From contig NZ_CACVAF010000005.1 of assembly GCF_902726565.1 (NCBI RefSeq), positions 248,001-312,000 of the forward strand: 64,000 nucleotides of DNA, read 5' to 3'. This document shows, in pieces, positions 1-9,889 of the stretch. The translations under genes were made by a program, and so were the position numbers. The stretch is from Yersinia vastinensis (GTDB taxonomy: Bacteria; Pseudomonadota; Gammaproteobacteria; Enterobacterales; Enterobacteriaceae). The notes under the pieces were generated by a model. That model was given only the letters and a program-made list of their open reading frames with translations, was not told the origin of the DNA and searched no databases. Position 1 is the stretch's first letter; every line of letters begins with the position of its first letter.

Positions 1-1
1 G

Positions 2-925
2 CTTATCGCTGGGTGTAAGCTGCGAGGTGTCGCTCTGGTGGATATCTTTCATGTGGCGGCTGAAGGCCCGTTTTCTCTGGCTTCCGGCTATGTTAAGCCC
101 ATGTCACTGGTGTCCCATCAAGCAGATGTTACTGTGCAAAAACGGGTACATAATGCGCTGACAGATTCAGGGCTGGATCAATGGCTCAAGGAGCGGCATA
201 TCAATCATCTGATTATTGCCGGAATGCGCACCGAACAATGCTGCGAAACGACGGCTCGCGTGGCATCAGATCTAGGCTATCAGGTGACGTTTGTCACTGA
301 AGCGACGCTGACCTTCCCTATGACCCAACCGAATGGCGTAATACTCAGCAGTGAAGAATTGAAGCTACGCACTGAAACGGTGCTCGTTGACCGGTTTGCC
401 ACCCTTAAAAGTGTTGCCCAAACCTTGGATGCGCTGGATTCACAACCGCCTATTACAACCAACGAAACACCGATCAGTTGGCAACCACAGCCTTACTTGC
501 CCAGATCCATTACGCCTGCGGGAATTAAAAATCTTAATTGCTGGCAGTTGAAGCGCTATGTCATTCGTTATTCGCAGGCCCAAGGGGCGGTACCCGATTA
601 CACTCCGGCTTATCAACTCGTTAAACAGTGGTTACCTAATGAAGCTGAAACGGTAAATCGCCCCGGAGTGGGGTTGGTGATTGAACATCAAGGCAAAACG
701 CTGAATTACCTGATTGTCGGATGGTGGGATAACGAAAATGAATTGCGCGTAAAAGTCTGGGTACAGGAGCACGGAATTTGGCGCGCAGCACGAGACGAAT
801 CTTTCTGTGTGTGGGATTTGCAAGTAATCGCCTTTGAACGCGATGCTTTTGTTGATACTTTGCTACAGCCTATCCCAGATATTCTGGCTTATATGAACCG
901 TTATCTGACGATAACTGTGGATTAA
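2..925 (+). CDS. Isochorismatase-family cysteine hydrolase with C-terminal extension (5' partial)
   Basis: The reading frame is open to the left edge, so the true start lies outside the window. The visible N-terminal half carries the isochorismatase-fold hallmark GMRTEQCCETTAR, in which a Cys is the expected nucleophile, followed by the usual GYQVTFVTEAT strand. Roughly the last 150 residues (from about PQPYLPRSITPAG) do not belong to the isochorismatase fold and I do not recognise them; they are rich in Trp (YLIVGWWDNENELRVKVW). The catalytic Asp and Lys normally near the N-terminus are not visible here. The gene ends 2 bases before the GlxA-like regulator, so the two are probably co-transcribed. 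The substrate is unknown; the family hydrolyses amides and vinyl ethers. Confidence 0.75.
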   Translation, partial: LIAGCKLRGVALVDIFHVAAEGPFSLASGYVKPMSLVSHQADVTVQKRVHNALTDSGLDQWLKERHINHLIIAGMRTEQCCETTARVASDLGYQVTFVTEATLTFPMTQPNGVILSSEELKLRTETVLVDRFATLKSVAQTLDALDSQPPITTNETPISWQPQPYLPRSITPAGIKNLNCWQLKRYVIRYSQAQGAVPDYTPAYQLVKQWLPNEAETVNRPGVGLVIEHQGKTLNYLIVGWWDNENELRVKVWVQEHGIWRAARDESFCVWDLQVIAFERDAFVDTLLQPIPDILAYMNRYLTITVD

Positions 926-927
926 TT

Positions 928-1854
928 ATGCAACGAAATGTCTACTTTCTCTTGCTGCCCGGCGTGCTATCGCTGGATTTAACCGGCCCTGCTGAAACTT
1001 TGCGGTTGGCTGGGGCGTTTACACTTTCCTATATCAGCCCGTTACCGGAAGTGATGTCATCTACCGAGATGATGTTGGGCCAGCTACAACCACTCCCCGA
1101 TAGCTTGCCAGAAGGTAGCTTGTTGGTGGTGCCGGGAGTGAGTGATTCGCGCCACTATTTTGCCACCGAAACGGCTGGCGTGGCTCGCCAGTGGTTACAG
1201 CAACAGAAAGCAGCCATCGCGCAACAAAAAAACATCTTAGTTTGTGTCTGTTCTGGTGCGCTGTTAGCCGCCCAAGCCGGATTACTGGATGGTTACCAAT
1301 GCACCACCCACCATCATGTGTTGGAGCGATTGCGCCAACAAGCGCCACGCGCGCAAACCAAAGAGAATCGGATTTTTGTTGAAGATCGTGGGGTGTATAC
1401 CAGTGCTGGGATTACGGCGGGGATTGACCTATCTTTGCACCTGATTAGCCGCTATTGCAGCCCACAGACGGCATTGGAAGTGGCGCGGGAAATGGTGGTT
1501 TATTTTCGCCGCTCTGGTGATGATCCACAGCTTTCTCCTTGGCTCCGTTATCGTAATCATCTTCATCCCGCGGTTCACCGCGCGCAAGATGTGATGTCGG
1601 CAGAACCCCAAGCGGAGTGGTCGCTGCTTGATGTTGCGCAAAAAGCCCATGTCAGTAGCCGCCACTTAACCCGACTATTCCGGGAACATGTCGGGATCAG
1701 CGTGCGCGAGTTTCACGAACAATTACGGGTAGCGGTAGCGGAAGTTCGGTTACAGGAAGGATTAACACTGGAGAAGGCAGCACTGGCGGCCGGGTTCTCC
1801 TCCGGTCGCCAATTACGTCGCGCGCAACAGCGTGGATTGGTTGTGGTTAACTGA
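928..1854 (+). CDS. GlxA-family transcriptional regulator (DJ-1/PfpI domain plus AraC helix-turn-helix)
   Basis: The protein has 308 residues. Residues 1 to about 195 form a DJ-1/PfpI glutamine-amidotransferase-like domain with the nucleophile-elbow region ILVCVCSGALLAAQAGLLDG. Residues about 215 to 305 form an AraC-type double helix-turn-helix (SLLDVAQKAHVSSRHLTRLF, then a second helix pair). This architecture is typical of regulators of small nitrogenous or amide metabolites. It follows the isochorismatase-like gene by 2 bases, so it probably controls that gene or senses its substrate. Its 3' end overlaps the convergent wecH gene by 8 bases. The specific ligand cannot be told from the sequence. 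Confidence 0.85.
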   Translation: MQRNVYFLLLPGVLSLDLTGPAETLRLAGAFTLSYISPLPEVMSSTEMMLGQLQPLPDSLPEGSLLVVPGVSDSRHYFATETAGVARQWLQQQKAAIAQQKNILVCVCSGALLAAQAGLLDGYQCTTHHHVLERLRQQAPRAQTKENRIFVEDRGVYTSAGITAGIDLSLHLISRYCSPQTALEVAREMVVYFRRSGDDPQLSPWLRYRNHLHPAVHRAQDVMSAEPQAEWSLLDVAQKAHVSSRHLTRLFREHVGISVREFHEQLRVAVAEVRLQEGLTLEKAALAAGFSSGRQLRRAQQRGLVVVN

Positions 1855-2839
1855 CCAAACGCCGCTTATCAATGCGCTGCAACCCCATCGATAATAACGT
1901 ACTCAATGCCAGTGCAAGCGCAAAGACATAGAAAATGTCCAAGATTGGATAGGCGGTGAAATCGTAATGATGGGTGCGGATAAAATGAATAATCAGCGCA
2001 TGGAACCCATAAATCGCCAATGAATGCCCAGCAAGCCAGCTTAACCAAGCAACAGGTCGATTCAGACAATTTTTAAACCACACCAACAGTGATACAGCAG
2101 CAACAAAAACCAGCGGGCCACAATACATATAGAAAGTATCTGCAAAGCTGCCATTAATTCGCGTCTGTTTCTCCGTCGAAATGGCAATCAATATAACGCT
2201 CACTATAAACAGCGATGCGGCCCCCCAACTGATGACTCGCCCTTGAGTATCCAGCATCCCTATTGCCCGCCCCAGCAGCGCATACAACAAATAGTAGAAA
2301 GTATCGCCGTAAATATAGAGATTTATTGGTAGTAAATGGAAGTCGCCCATCGAGTATTTACTGGTTTGTGGGTTAGCCAGCACGGCCAACAGCAAGATGA
2401 TTACCGCCAGATAGCGTCCCGATACCGGCTTGACGTTAATCAACGGTGAAACCAGATAGACCACGATAATGGCGTAAAAAAACCACAAATGATAAAACAC
2501 CGGCTTTTGCAGAATATTGTTCAGGGAAGCCCAACCATTGATGGAGGTCAGGGTCGAAATGTAAATCAGCGCCACTACGCTATAGAACAACAAGCACAGC
2601 CCGATGCGGGTAAAATGCTTTGATTGCGCGCTTTTTTCACCAAAGAACAGATAACCAGAGATCATAAAAAACAACGGAACACAGGCACGAGAAGCCGAAT
2701 TCAATAAATTGGCAATGTCCCAATTGGTTTCCCCTACCAGCGCACCGCTGGTGACGTAATAGGTTGTGGCATGGATCATAACCACCATAATGCAGGCCAC
2801 TGCGCGCAAATTATCAATCCAGCCAATCTTATTGGTCAT
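1847..2839 (-). CDS. wecH: Enterobacterial common antigen O-acetyltransferase WecH
   Basis: A 330-residue acyltransferase-3 family integral membrane protein with about ten hydrophobic segments. The start WIDNLRAVACIMVVMIHAT holds the family's conserved His. Long blocks match my recollection of E. coli WecH (YiaH), for example NSASRACVPLFFMISGYLFF, LQKPVFYHLWFF, INLYIYGDTFYYLLYALLGR and the C-terminus QRIDKRRLVS. WecH acetylates GlcNAc residues of enterobacterial common antigen at the inner membrane. Length equals the family norm (about 331). It is transcribed towards the GlxA-like gene and overlaps its end by 8 bases. In E. coli the gene lies near glyQ-glyS; here it is separated from them. 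Confidence 0.9.
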   Translation of the reverse strand: MTNKIGWIDNLRAVACIMVVMIHATTYYVTSGALVGETNWDIANLLNSASRACVPLFFMISGYLFFGEKSAQSKHFTRIGLCLLFYSVVALIYISTLTSINGWASLNNILQKPVFYHLWFFYAIIVVYLVSPLINVKPVSGRYLAVIILLLAVLANPQTSKYSMGDFHLLPINLYIYGDTFYYLLYALLGRAIGMLDTQGRVISWGAASLFIVSVILIAISTEKQTRINGSFADTFYMYCGPLVFVAAVSLLVWFKNCLNRPVAWLSWLAGHSLAIYGFHALIIHFIRTHHYDFTAYPILDIFYVFALALALSTLLSMGLQRIDKRRLVS

Positions 2840-3089
2840 GCATACTCTCTATCACTCGAGTTATTTTCTTGTTATTTAGGATGCCAATCATCAGGCTGCA
2901 AACAATAACGTAAATTGAGTGATATACACAAAGTAAATGGTATTGCAGCTAGCATGTCCGCAACATCAAGTCCGTAAGGAGGGTTGCTATACTTGAACAT
3001 TGACGGCAAAATAGCCGTCCCGACATGCTCTGACTGTATATCCTGCCTGAGCAGTCCCATTTTTTTGTTTACTATTAATAGCTTAATCT

Positions 3090-4319
3090 ATGCAAACTTC
3101 ATTTTCACCCGCGACGCGTTTAGGTCGGCGGGCGCTTTTATTTCCCTTGTGTTTAGTGTTGTTCGAATTTGCTGCGTATATTGCCAACGATATGATTCAG
3201 CCCGGAATGCTGGCCGTAGTGGCTGATTTTAACGCCAGCGTAGAGTGGGTTCCGACATCCATGACGGCTTATCTGGCAGGCGGTATGTTCTTGCAATGGC
3301 TGCTTGGCCCGCTGTCGGATCGCCGTGGGCGACGTCCGGTGATGCTGGCTGGAGTCGCATTCTTTGTTGTGACATGCCTGGCTATTTTACTGGTCAATAC
3401 CATCGAGCAATTTATAGCCATGCGTTTCCTGCAAGGAATTGGCTTGTGCTTTATTGGTGCAGTGGGTTACGCCACGATTCAGGAATCATTTGAAGAGGCG
3501 GTCTGTATTAAAATTACCGCGCTAATGGCAAATGTGGCATTAATCGCCCCACTACTTGGCCCACTGGCCGGGGCAGCACTGATTCATGTTGCGCCGTGGC
3601 AGACAATGTTTGTGCTATTTGCTGTGCTGGGAGCCATTTCGTTTGTGGGTTTGTGGCGCGCTATGCCAGAAACTGCCTCGCGCAAAGGGGAAAAACTGTC
3701 CGTGGGGGCCATGTGGCACGACTATAAACTCGTGCTCGCCAATCGCCGCTTCCTATGTGGTTCTCTGGCGTTGGGCTTTGCCAGTCTGCCGTTGCTGGCG
3801 TGGATTGCACAATCCCCGGTGATTCTGATTAGCGGCGAGCAACTCTCAACGGTTGAATACGGTATCTTGCAGGTTCCTATTTTCGGTGCGCTGATTATTG
3901 GCAACCTGACACTGGCGAGATTGAGCGGTAAAACCAGCGTTCCACAGCTTATCCGCTACGGCGCAGGCCCGATGATTGTGGGATTGATGATTGCCGCAGG
4001 CTCTACACTCTATTCATCTCATGCCTATCTGTGGATGACTGCCGGGCTGAGTCTCTATGCCTTTGGTATTGGTTTGGCGAATGCCGGATTAGTCCGACTG
4101 ACTCTATTCTCCAGCGAGATGAGTAAAGGCACTGTATCAGCCGCCATGGGGATGATCAGTATGATGGTCTTCACTTTTGGCATTGAGTTTGCCAAAGTCG
4201 CCTATCTGTGGGGCAACAGCGGCATCTTTAATCTGTTCAATCTGATCAGTGGATTACTGTGGCTGGGCTTGGTGGTGATATTTATTCGCCGTCAGCCAAA
4301 GACATTGGCAGCGGAGTAA
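3090..4319 (+). CDS. mdfA: MFS multidrug efflux pump MdfA
   Basis: A 409-residue, 12-TM major facilitator of the DHA1 family that exchanges drugs for protons at the inner membrane. Residues Glu26 and Asp34 in the first TM segment ([20 protein letters not shown]) are the acidic pair known to matter in MdfA. The MFS signature [14 protein letters not shown] and motif [16 protein letters not shown] are present. Blocks such as [20 protein letters not shown] match E. coli MdfA closely, and length is within one residue of it. The C-terminus differs, as is usual. It stands alone, convergent with selB across a hairpin at 4350-4374. I see no clear ribosome-binding site before the ATG. Confidence 0.93.
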   Translation: MQTSFSPATRLGRRALLFPLCLVLFEFAAYIANDMIQPGMLAVVADFNASVEWVPTSMTAYLAGGMFLQWLLGPLSDRRGRRPVMLAGVAFFVVTCLAILLVNTIEQFIAMRFLQGIGLCFIGAVGYATIQESFEEAVCIKITALMANVALIAPLLGPLAGAALIHVAPWQTMFVLFAVLGAISFVGLWRAMPETASRKGEKLSVGAMWHDYKLVLANRRFLCGSLALGFASLPLLAWIAQSPVILISGEQLSTVEYGILQVPIFGALIIGNLTLARLSGKTSVPQLIRYGAGPMIVGLMIAAGSTLYSSHAYLWMTAGLSLYAFGIGLANAGLVRLTLFSSEMSKGTVSAAMGMISMMVFTFGIEFAKVAYLWGNSGIFNLFNLISGLLWLGLVVIFIRRQPKTLAAE

Positions 4320-4349
4320 TTTCAGAAATAGTCTACCGACATAATACAA

Positions 4350-4374
4350 TGGCCTATATTGATGATATAGGCCA
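4350..4374. terminator. Hairpin between convergent mdfA and selB
   Basis: A perfect 10-bp inverted repeat (TGGCCTATAT / ATATAGGCCA) with a TGATG loop sits between two convergent genes. No strong T-tract follows on either strand, so it is a possible bidirectional terminator rather than a certain one. Confidence 0.5.
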
Positions 4375-4485
4375 ACCTATCTGGATTGATTAACGCAGTG
4401 ACAACCACTGGCGAAGACGGTTTCTTGCCCAGATAATTTCGATGATGAAAACAAGGCTGTCATTAATCTTTTAGATCAATAGATT

Positions 4486-6378
4486 TTAGTCTATTGGAGC
4501 AAACAATCCGCGGTCGCGCAGTAAATGGTCATTGCCCCGGCGTCGGGTAAATCCACTGCGGTCAAAGAATTCGAGAATCTGAATAGCCAACTTGCGGCCA
4601 ACCCCCAGCCGATCACGAAAGTCTGAAGCACTGGTGCTGCCTTGGCTGGCATCCAACTCACGGACCAAATCAGCAAACTGCTCAATCCTCTGGCTTAGGT
4701 AATAGCGATCTGGAACAATTGCCGTGATAAAACCCAGTTGCGCCGCTTTTCGCAACAGGCTCCGCATCTCACCTTCATCGATTTGCAGTGCCGTGGCTAA
4801 ATCCCGTACCCACCACGGTGAGTCAGTAAAATAAGGTGCGACTTGCTGCCATAGCCCCTGTTCTTGCTCTGTGAATGCCAAACCATGCTGTGGTAGATGC
4901 AGCCAGCCTCGGGTATTTTTTAATTTTCCCTCCGCCAGCAAAGTGTCAATCAAGCGAAAAACCAACGCTTCATCCAGTGTCGGCAAAGCCATACGCCGTA
5001 AACGCGCCCGCCCTAGCCCCAATTGATCACTATGTTGCTGATGATACAAACATAAAACATGCAATAGGGTTTGCTGTGCCTGTTGGGCATGAGGAAATGA
5101 CAGCGCGATATCACCCGCCACAATGCTATTGGTGCTTGCCAGTAATGTGGCCGTATCACTCTCTTTCAGCTGACGCGCCCAGCTGAATTTTCGTAAAGAA
5201 ACTGGCCCCTGCGTTAAATGCAAATCCAACACTTCACGATCACTCGTTGCCTGTGCCAGCTCGGTGAGCCAAGTTAAAAATGCCGGTTGCCGCTTACCCC
5301 GTTTAGGTACGGACAAATGAATGATCCGCGCACCACCCAATGTCTTTTTCGCCGCGATATCCCGCAGGATCACCCGGTCATTTTCAGCCAGCCAGAGTGG
5401 GTTATCCAGCAACAGTTCGGCCAGCACCCATTGAGGTTTCCCCTCCTCAAACTGTGGATTGTTGAGCAGCGAAAAGCGCCCGGTAATATGGCTGGCTGCA
5501 TGATGCAAATGTAGCGGTTGCCAATGTTGTATCGGTGCGTCTGCATCAACGACAACCAGCACGCGATCAACCACCTCTGGCGGCCGCTGCGCCAGCAACC
5601 AATCGCCACGGTTAACCTGCTGCTTACTGATATCACCACTAATATTTAGAGCAATACGCTGGCCGGCTCGCGCTTGCTGGGTATTTTGGTTTTGGGCGTG
5701 GATGCCTCGCACCCGCACCGGGCAATCACCACCGGTGAGCCATAATGTATCCCCCACCGCGACCTTGCCTGCCAACGCGGTGCCTGTTACCACTAAACCG
5801 GCCCCCTTAACACTAAATGCGCGGTCGATAGCCAAACGAAAGCATCTTTGCAACCGGTCATTATCTTCATCTTGCTGATAACATTGCGCTAAATGTTCTC
5901 GCAATTCGTTGATCCCACGGTCTGCCACTGCCGCTGTAACAAACAGAGTGACGCGTTCAACCTGCCAACCTTGTGCCACCAGTTCCGCCATGACTTGCTG
6001 GCGAACCTGCTCAATACGCTCGCCATCAACTCTATCCGCCTTGGTTAGCGCCACGGTGAGTGTCGGATGCCCACTCAGTCGTAAAATAGCCAGATGCTCG
6101 CGGGTTTGTGCCATCACGCCATCATCACAAGCGACCACTAGCAAGGCATGGTCGATGCCACCTACGCCAGCGAGCATATTGGCTAAAAACTTTTCATGGC
6201 CGGGAACGTCAATAAACCCAATGATGGTGCCATCAGGCTGTGGCCAGTAAGCATAGCCTAGGTCAATCGTCATCCCGCGCTGCTTTTCTTCCGGTAGACG
6301 ATCAGCATTGACCCCGGTAATCGCCTGTAAAAGCGTCGTTTTGCCGTGATCAACATGACCCGCTGTGGCAATAATCAT
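4486..6378 (-). CDS. selB: Selenocysteine-specific translation elongation factor SelB
   Basis: A 630-residue GTPase (E. coli about 614) that delivers Sec-tRNA(Sec) to UGA codons marked by a SECIS hairpin. G-domain motifs are all present: GHVDHGKT at 7-14, RGMTID at 34-39, DVPGHEKF at 57-64 and TKAD at 112-115. EF-Tu-like domains II and III follow to about residue 350, then a C-terminal region of winged helices that binds the SECIS (for example the end region [20 protein letters not shown]). Its ATG overlaps the selA stop by 4 bases, so translation is probably coupled. Its client in this window is fdoG. Confidence 0.97.
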   Translation of the reverse strand: MIIATAGHVDHGKTTLLQAITGVNADRLPEEKQRGMTIDLGYAYWPQPDGTIIGFIDVPGHEKFLANMLAGVGGIDHALLVVACDDGVMAQTREHLAILRLSGHPTLTVALTKADRVDGERIEQVRQQVMAELVAQGWQVERVTLFVTAAVADRGINELREHLAQCYQQDEDNDRLQRCFRLAIDRAFSVKGAGLVVTGTALAGKVAVGDTLWLTGGDCPVRVRGIHAQNQNTQQARAGQRIALNISGDISKQQVNRGDWLLAQRPPEVVDRVLVVVDADAPIQHWQPLHLHHAASHITGRFSLLNNPQFEEGKPQWVLAELLLDNPLWLAENDRVILRDIAAKKTLGGARIIHLSVPKRGKRQPAFLTWLTELAQATSDREVLDLHLTQGPVSLRKFSWARQLKESDTATLLASTNSIVAGDIALSFPHAQQAQQTLLHVLCLYHQQHSDQLGLGRARLRRMALPTLDEALVFRLIDTLLAEGKLKNTRGWLHLPQHGLAFTEQEQGLWQQVAPYFTDSPWWVRDLATALQIDEGEMRSLLRKAAQLGFITAIVPDRYYLSQRIEQFADLVRELDASQGSTSASDFRDRLGVGRKLAIQILEFFDRSGFTRRRGNDHLLRDRGLFAPID

Positions 6379-7760
6379 AGTGCCAGTTCCCTGAGCAATT
6401 CGGTTTCATCTTCAAGACAACGCAGGTCCAGCCACAAACGCCCGTCAGCAACACGGCCAATGACGGGTTTGGCTAGCCCACGCAAGCGCTCCGTTAGCGC
6501 CTCTAAAGCCCGCCCACTCCCCTCTTTGGGCGTAAAGGTCACCGCCCAACTGGGTAATCTATCGACGGGCAATGAACCACTACCAATCTGCGATGAACAG
6601 GGCTCAACAGCCAGAGTAAAATCAGTATAGTAACCAGCCAGCCCGGCCTGCACTCGACGGGCGCTCTCGGCAATGGCCTCTCCCGGGCGTGTCAGTAACC
6701 GCATGGTCGGTAATTGTTCAGTCAATCGGTCTGGTTGCTGATAGAGACGCAAAGTCGCATCCAGTGCAGCGAGAGTCATTTTATCGGCCCGCAGTACTCG
6801 TTTAAGGGGATGCTGTTGTAATTGCTCAATCCACTGTTTTTTGCCTAGAATAATCCCCGCTTGAGGGCCACCCAGCAACTTATCGCCGGAAAAAGTCACC
6901 AAATCGACACCCGCCGCAATCAATTGTTGTGGCATAGGTTCGGCAGGCAGGCCATAGCAGGTCATGTCGATAAGTGAACCGCTGCCCAGATCGGTTGCGG
7001 TCGGGATGGCAAACTCGCGTCCTAACGTAGCCAGTTGCTGCTCTGCAACCGAGGCAGTGAAACCCTCAATGCTGTAGTTACTGGTATGAACTTTCATTAG
7101 CAGGCCAGTATGTTCATTGATAGCCTGACGATAATCTTTCAGATGAGTACGGTTGGTCGTCCCCACTTCCACCAGTTCACAACCCGCCTGACGCATCACA
7201 TCAGGAATGCGAAAAGCGCCACCAATTTCAACCAATTCCCCACGAGAAACCACTACCTGTTTCCCGGCTGCCATCACAGTTAACATCAGGAATACTGCCG
7301 CGGCATTGTTATTGACGATGCAAGCATCCTCAGCCCCGGTCAGTTCACAAAGCAAGTCAGCCACCGCCCGATCACGATGGCCCCGCCGCGCGCCACTTAA
7401 CGAGTATTCCAACGTCACTGCGCCACGCATCGCGTCATCCACAGCAGAAATGGCTGATTCAGCCAACAACGCACGGCCTAAATTGGTATGCAAAACTGTA
7501 CCGGAGAGGTTAAAGACAGGTTTTAGCGCGGGCTGGCGTTGGCTTAACCGTCGACGTAGAGCAGCAGGCCAATCTGTACACCAGTCAGGCAATGTATCGA
7601 ATTGGCGGATATGATCCCGTGCCTCTAATTGTAACTGGCGTAGGGTTTCAGCCAATAGAACAGAGCCATACTCCGCCACCAAAGATGCCATTTCAGGCTC
7701 GTGCAGCAGGCGATCAATTGCCGGTAACTGACGGTATAACAGATGTGATTCTGCGCTCAT
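6375..7760 (-). CDS. selA: L-seryl-tRNA(Sec) selenium transferase SelA
   Basis: A PLP enzyme that converts seryl-tRNA(Sec) to selenocysteinyl-tRNA(Sec) using selenophosphate. Conserved blocks include [50 protein letters not shown] and the PLP-lysine region [15 protein letters not shown] (Lys about 294). I chose the ATG at 7760 (461 residues) over a GTG two codons upstream because an AGAG sits five bases before it; family length is about 463. It overlaps selB in an ATGA junction. selC, the tRNA(Sec) gene, is not in the window. Confidence 0.96.
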   Translation of the reverse strand: MSAESHLLYRQLPAIDRLLHEPEMASLVAEYGSVLLAETLRQLQLEARDHIRQFDTLPDWCTDWPAALRRRLSQRQPALKPVFNLSGTVLHTNLGRALLAESAISAVDDAMRGAVTLEYSLSGARRGHRDRAVADLLCELTGAEDACIVNNNAAAVFLMLTVMAAGKQVVVSRGELVEIGGAFRIPDVMRQAGCELVEVGTTNRTHLKDYRQAINEHTGLLMKVHTSNYSIEGFTASVAEQQLATLGREFAIPTATDLGSGSLIDMTCYGLPAEPMPQQLIAAGVDLVTFSGDKLLGGPQAGIILGKKQWIEQLQQHPLKRVLRADKMTLAALDATLRLYQQPDRLTEQLPTMRLLTRPGEAIAESARRVQAGLAGYYTDFTLAVEPCSSQIGSGSLPVDRLPSWAVTFTPKEGSGRALEALTERLRGLAKPVIGRVADGRLWLDLRCLEDETELLRELAL

Positions 7761-8309
7761 AGTCACTCTGGGATTAGTGATAGTGAGGTCAAAAGAGCAC
7801 CTAGTAGAGCTAAGTACTCTGACGGATAAATTAGTGCATTATGCTTAAATAAGCCGCATATGACACTAACACTAGGTATCAAGATGATAACTTTACCATC
7901 AAATACACTCACCTGCTGTTGATTGGGGAAAAGTTTAGATCAACAAGATGTTGTTATAATGAAAAACAATAAGCTGTATTGGAGTAATCAATACTCATAC
8001 ATTATTATCTTAGTGGATGACATTAGTGCGAAAATTAAACAATAACAATATAAAACATATAGATATGTCATCATCAAGATAAGAGTTTACTGGGGAAATA
8101 AAAAGAAATGACTAAAAGTCATCTTAAACATCTTTTGACATGAAATGTACCAACTTGTTTCTTTTCTTAACCCCTGCACAATCTTTGCGAAAAATAGCTA
8201 CCTTTATTATATTCTTAGCTACCACAAAGCTAAAACTTGAACGATAATTGAAGTTGACTACATTCCCCCACCGTTTAAAATACCTCACTTTCATCGCTGG
8301 ATTAAACTA
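7761..8309. other. AT-rich intergenic region between divergent selA and the polysaccharide locus
   Basis: About 550 bases without a credible gene. It is clearly more AT-rich than selA and marks the left edge of the polysaccharide insertion. It should hold the promoters for selA and for the exporter operon. A TTGACA lies at 8135-8140, but the hexamer 17 bases downstream (TTTCTT) is a poor -10, so I do not call a promoter. I looked for a JUMPstart/ops element (GGCGGTAG) and did not see one. Confidence 0.6.
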
Positions 8310-9110
8310 ATGCAAGGTAGTTCTATACAAGTCGCCCTCAAAGATATTACTGCTGCAATAAGACGTTTCTCATTAGTAGGAATGCTTGGTTGGCAGGACG
8401 TAAGACAAAGATATCGCCGCTCAACATTAGGTCCCTTCTGGTTGACCATCAGTATGGGGGTAATAATCGGTACTATTGGTATCGTATTCGGCTCTATCTT
8501 CAGAGCACCACTTTCTGAGTTTTTACCCTTCCTTGCTTGTGGCATGATTCTTTGGACTTTTTTCACTACAACAATAAATGAGGGTTGTGCTGGATTTATA
8601 AGTGCAGAACGCATTATTAAACAACTTCCCATTCCCTTGTTTGTACATATATTAAGAATACTTTGGCGTAATATTCTTATATTAGGTCACAATATTGTCA
8701 TCCTTCCATTAGTATTTTTAGCTGTTGGTAAGCCATTAACATTATATGCTTTTCTAGCGATCCCGGGGTTTATGTTAACAGCATTAAATTTAACATGGAT
8801 GGCACTTGTTTTAGGGATATTGTGTGCAAGGTATAGAGATCTTCCCCAAATTATTGCCAGCCTTCTAAATGTAATATTTTATTTCACGCCAATAATGTGG
8901 ATGCCTCATTTAGTCCCAGAACGGGTCGGGGTATATATACTAGGTTTAAATCCTGTGTTCCATCTGATAAATATTGTCCGCGCACCATTACTTGGTCAGT
9001 TACCTGGCGTTGCTAGCTGGGGTATATCACTTGCTCTTGCGGTACTTGGATGGTCATTCGCACTTATAGTTTACGGGCGCTATAAGCGTCGAATTGCTTA
9101 CTGGTTATAA
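8310..9110 (+). CDS. ABC-2 type polysaccharide export permease (Wzm-like)
   Basis: A 266-residue inner-membrane protein with six predicted TM segments. The N-terminal amphipathic part contains LGWQDVRQRYRRSTLGPFWL, the hallmark start of ABC-2 permeases that export O-antigen or capsule (typical form: R-D-I-K-x-R-Y-R-R-S-x-L-G-P-x-W). The segment NVIFYFTPIMWMP is also typical. It forms the channel through which lipid-linked polysaccharide crosses the inner membrane. The ATPase partner starts 12 bases downstream. The gene is markedly AT-rich compared with selA and fdhE, consistent with acquisition. Wzm is the general name; the exact polysaccharide is not known, so no symbol is given. Confidence 0.9.
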   Translation: MQGSSIQVALKDITAAIRRFSLVGMLGWQDVRQRYRRSTLGPFWLTISMGVIIGTIGIVFGSIFRAPLSEFLPFLACGMILWTFFTTTINEGCAGFISAERIIKQLPIPLFVHILRILWRNILILGHNIVILPLVFLAVGKPLTLYAFLAIPGFMLTALNLTWMALVLGILCARYRDLPQIIASLLNVIFYFTPIMWMPHLVPERVGVYILGLNPVFHLINIVRAPLLGQLPGVASWGISLALAVLGWSFALIVYGRYKRRIAYWL

Positions 9111-9122
9111 GAAGACTTATAT

Positions 9123-9863
9123 ATGGCTTTTGTTGAATTCAATAACGTTTGCGTAGACTTCCCTATTTACAATGCCGATGGTCGTTCATTGAAAAAACGA
9201 TTATTACAAGTGGCCACTGGGGGGCAATTAGGTTCGGATCAACAAGGAAGAGTTGTTGTTCGTGCAATTGATAATTTGTCATTTGTACTGAGAGATGGTG
9301 ATCGAGTGGGTCTTTTAGGACACAACGGTGCGGGCAAAAGTACACTTCTTCGTCTGTTAAGTGGAGCATATGAACCGTCATCGGGCACAGCAAAAACTTC
9401 AGGCGAGATTGGTTCATTGATTGATATTTCTCTCGGGATTGATGCTGAGGCAACGGGTAGAGAAAACATTTACCTCCGAGGTGGTTTATTAGGTCGTTCT
9501 CGCGCTGAAATCACTGCTCGACTAGATGAAATTATAGAATTTTCGGAATTAGGTGATTTCGTTGATATGCCGGTACGGACATACTCTACTGGTATGCATT
9601 TACGTTTGGCTTTTGCTGTTTCAACAATTGTTCGGCCAGAAATCTTGTTAATGGACGAATGGCTTTCTGTTGGAGATGAAGGATTTAAGCAAAAGGCAGA
9701 GACTCGATTAGGGGAAATGGTGCAAGCGACTAATATTTTAGTTATTGCATCTCATTCTAAGAGTCTGGTAATGAAAACCTGTAACCGGGCGATATGGTTA
9801 GAACATGGGAAAATTTTCATGGATGGAGATGTCGAAGAAGTTTGTTCTCGCTATTTTGGTTAA
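9123..9863 (+). CDS. ABC transporter ATPase for polysaccharide export (Wzt/KpsT-like)
   Basis: A 246-residue nucleotide-binding subunit. Walker A is GHNGAGKST, the signature is the YSTGMHLRLAF form typical of polysaccharide exporters instead of LSGGQ, Walker B is EILLMDEWL, and the switch His is in IASHSKS. It drives export through the permease encoded immediately upstream. It ends soon after the ATPase domain and lacks the extra C-terminal carbohydrate-binding domain found in Wzt proteins that recognise a capped O-antigen end. That suggests an exporter of the type that does not read a terminal modification (inference from length). Confidence 0.92.
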   Translation: MAFVEFNNVCVDFPIYNADGRSLKKRLLQVATGGQLGSDQQGRVVVRAIDNLSFVLRDGDRVGLLGHNGAGKSTLLRLLSGAYEPSSGTAKTSGEIGSLIDISLGIDAEATGRENIYLRGGLLGRSRAEITARLDEIIEFSELGDFVDMPVRTYSTGMHLRLAFAVSTIVRPEILLMDEWLSVGDEGFKQKAETRLGEMVQATNILVIASHSKSLVMKTCNRAIWLEHGKIFMDGDVEEVCSRYFG

Positions 9864-9889
9864 CAAAATATTATGGGGAATGTACACTT

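Noticed and set aside
8135-8163. A sigma-70 promoter for the polysaccharide exporter genes
   Set aside because: The TTGACA is good but the -10 at proper spacing matches only three of six bases.
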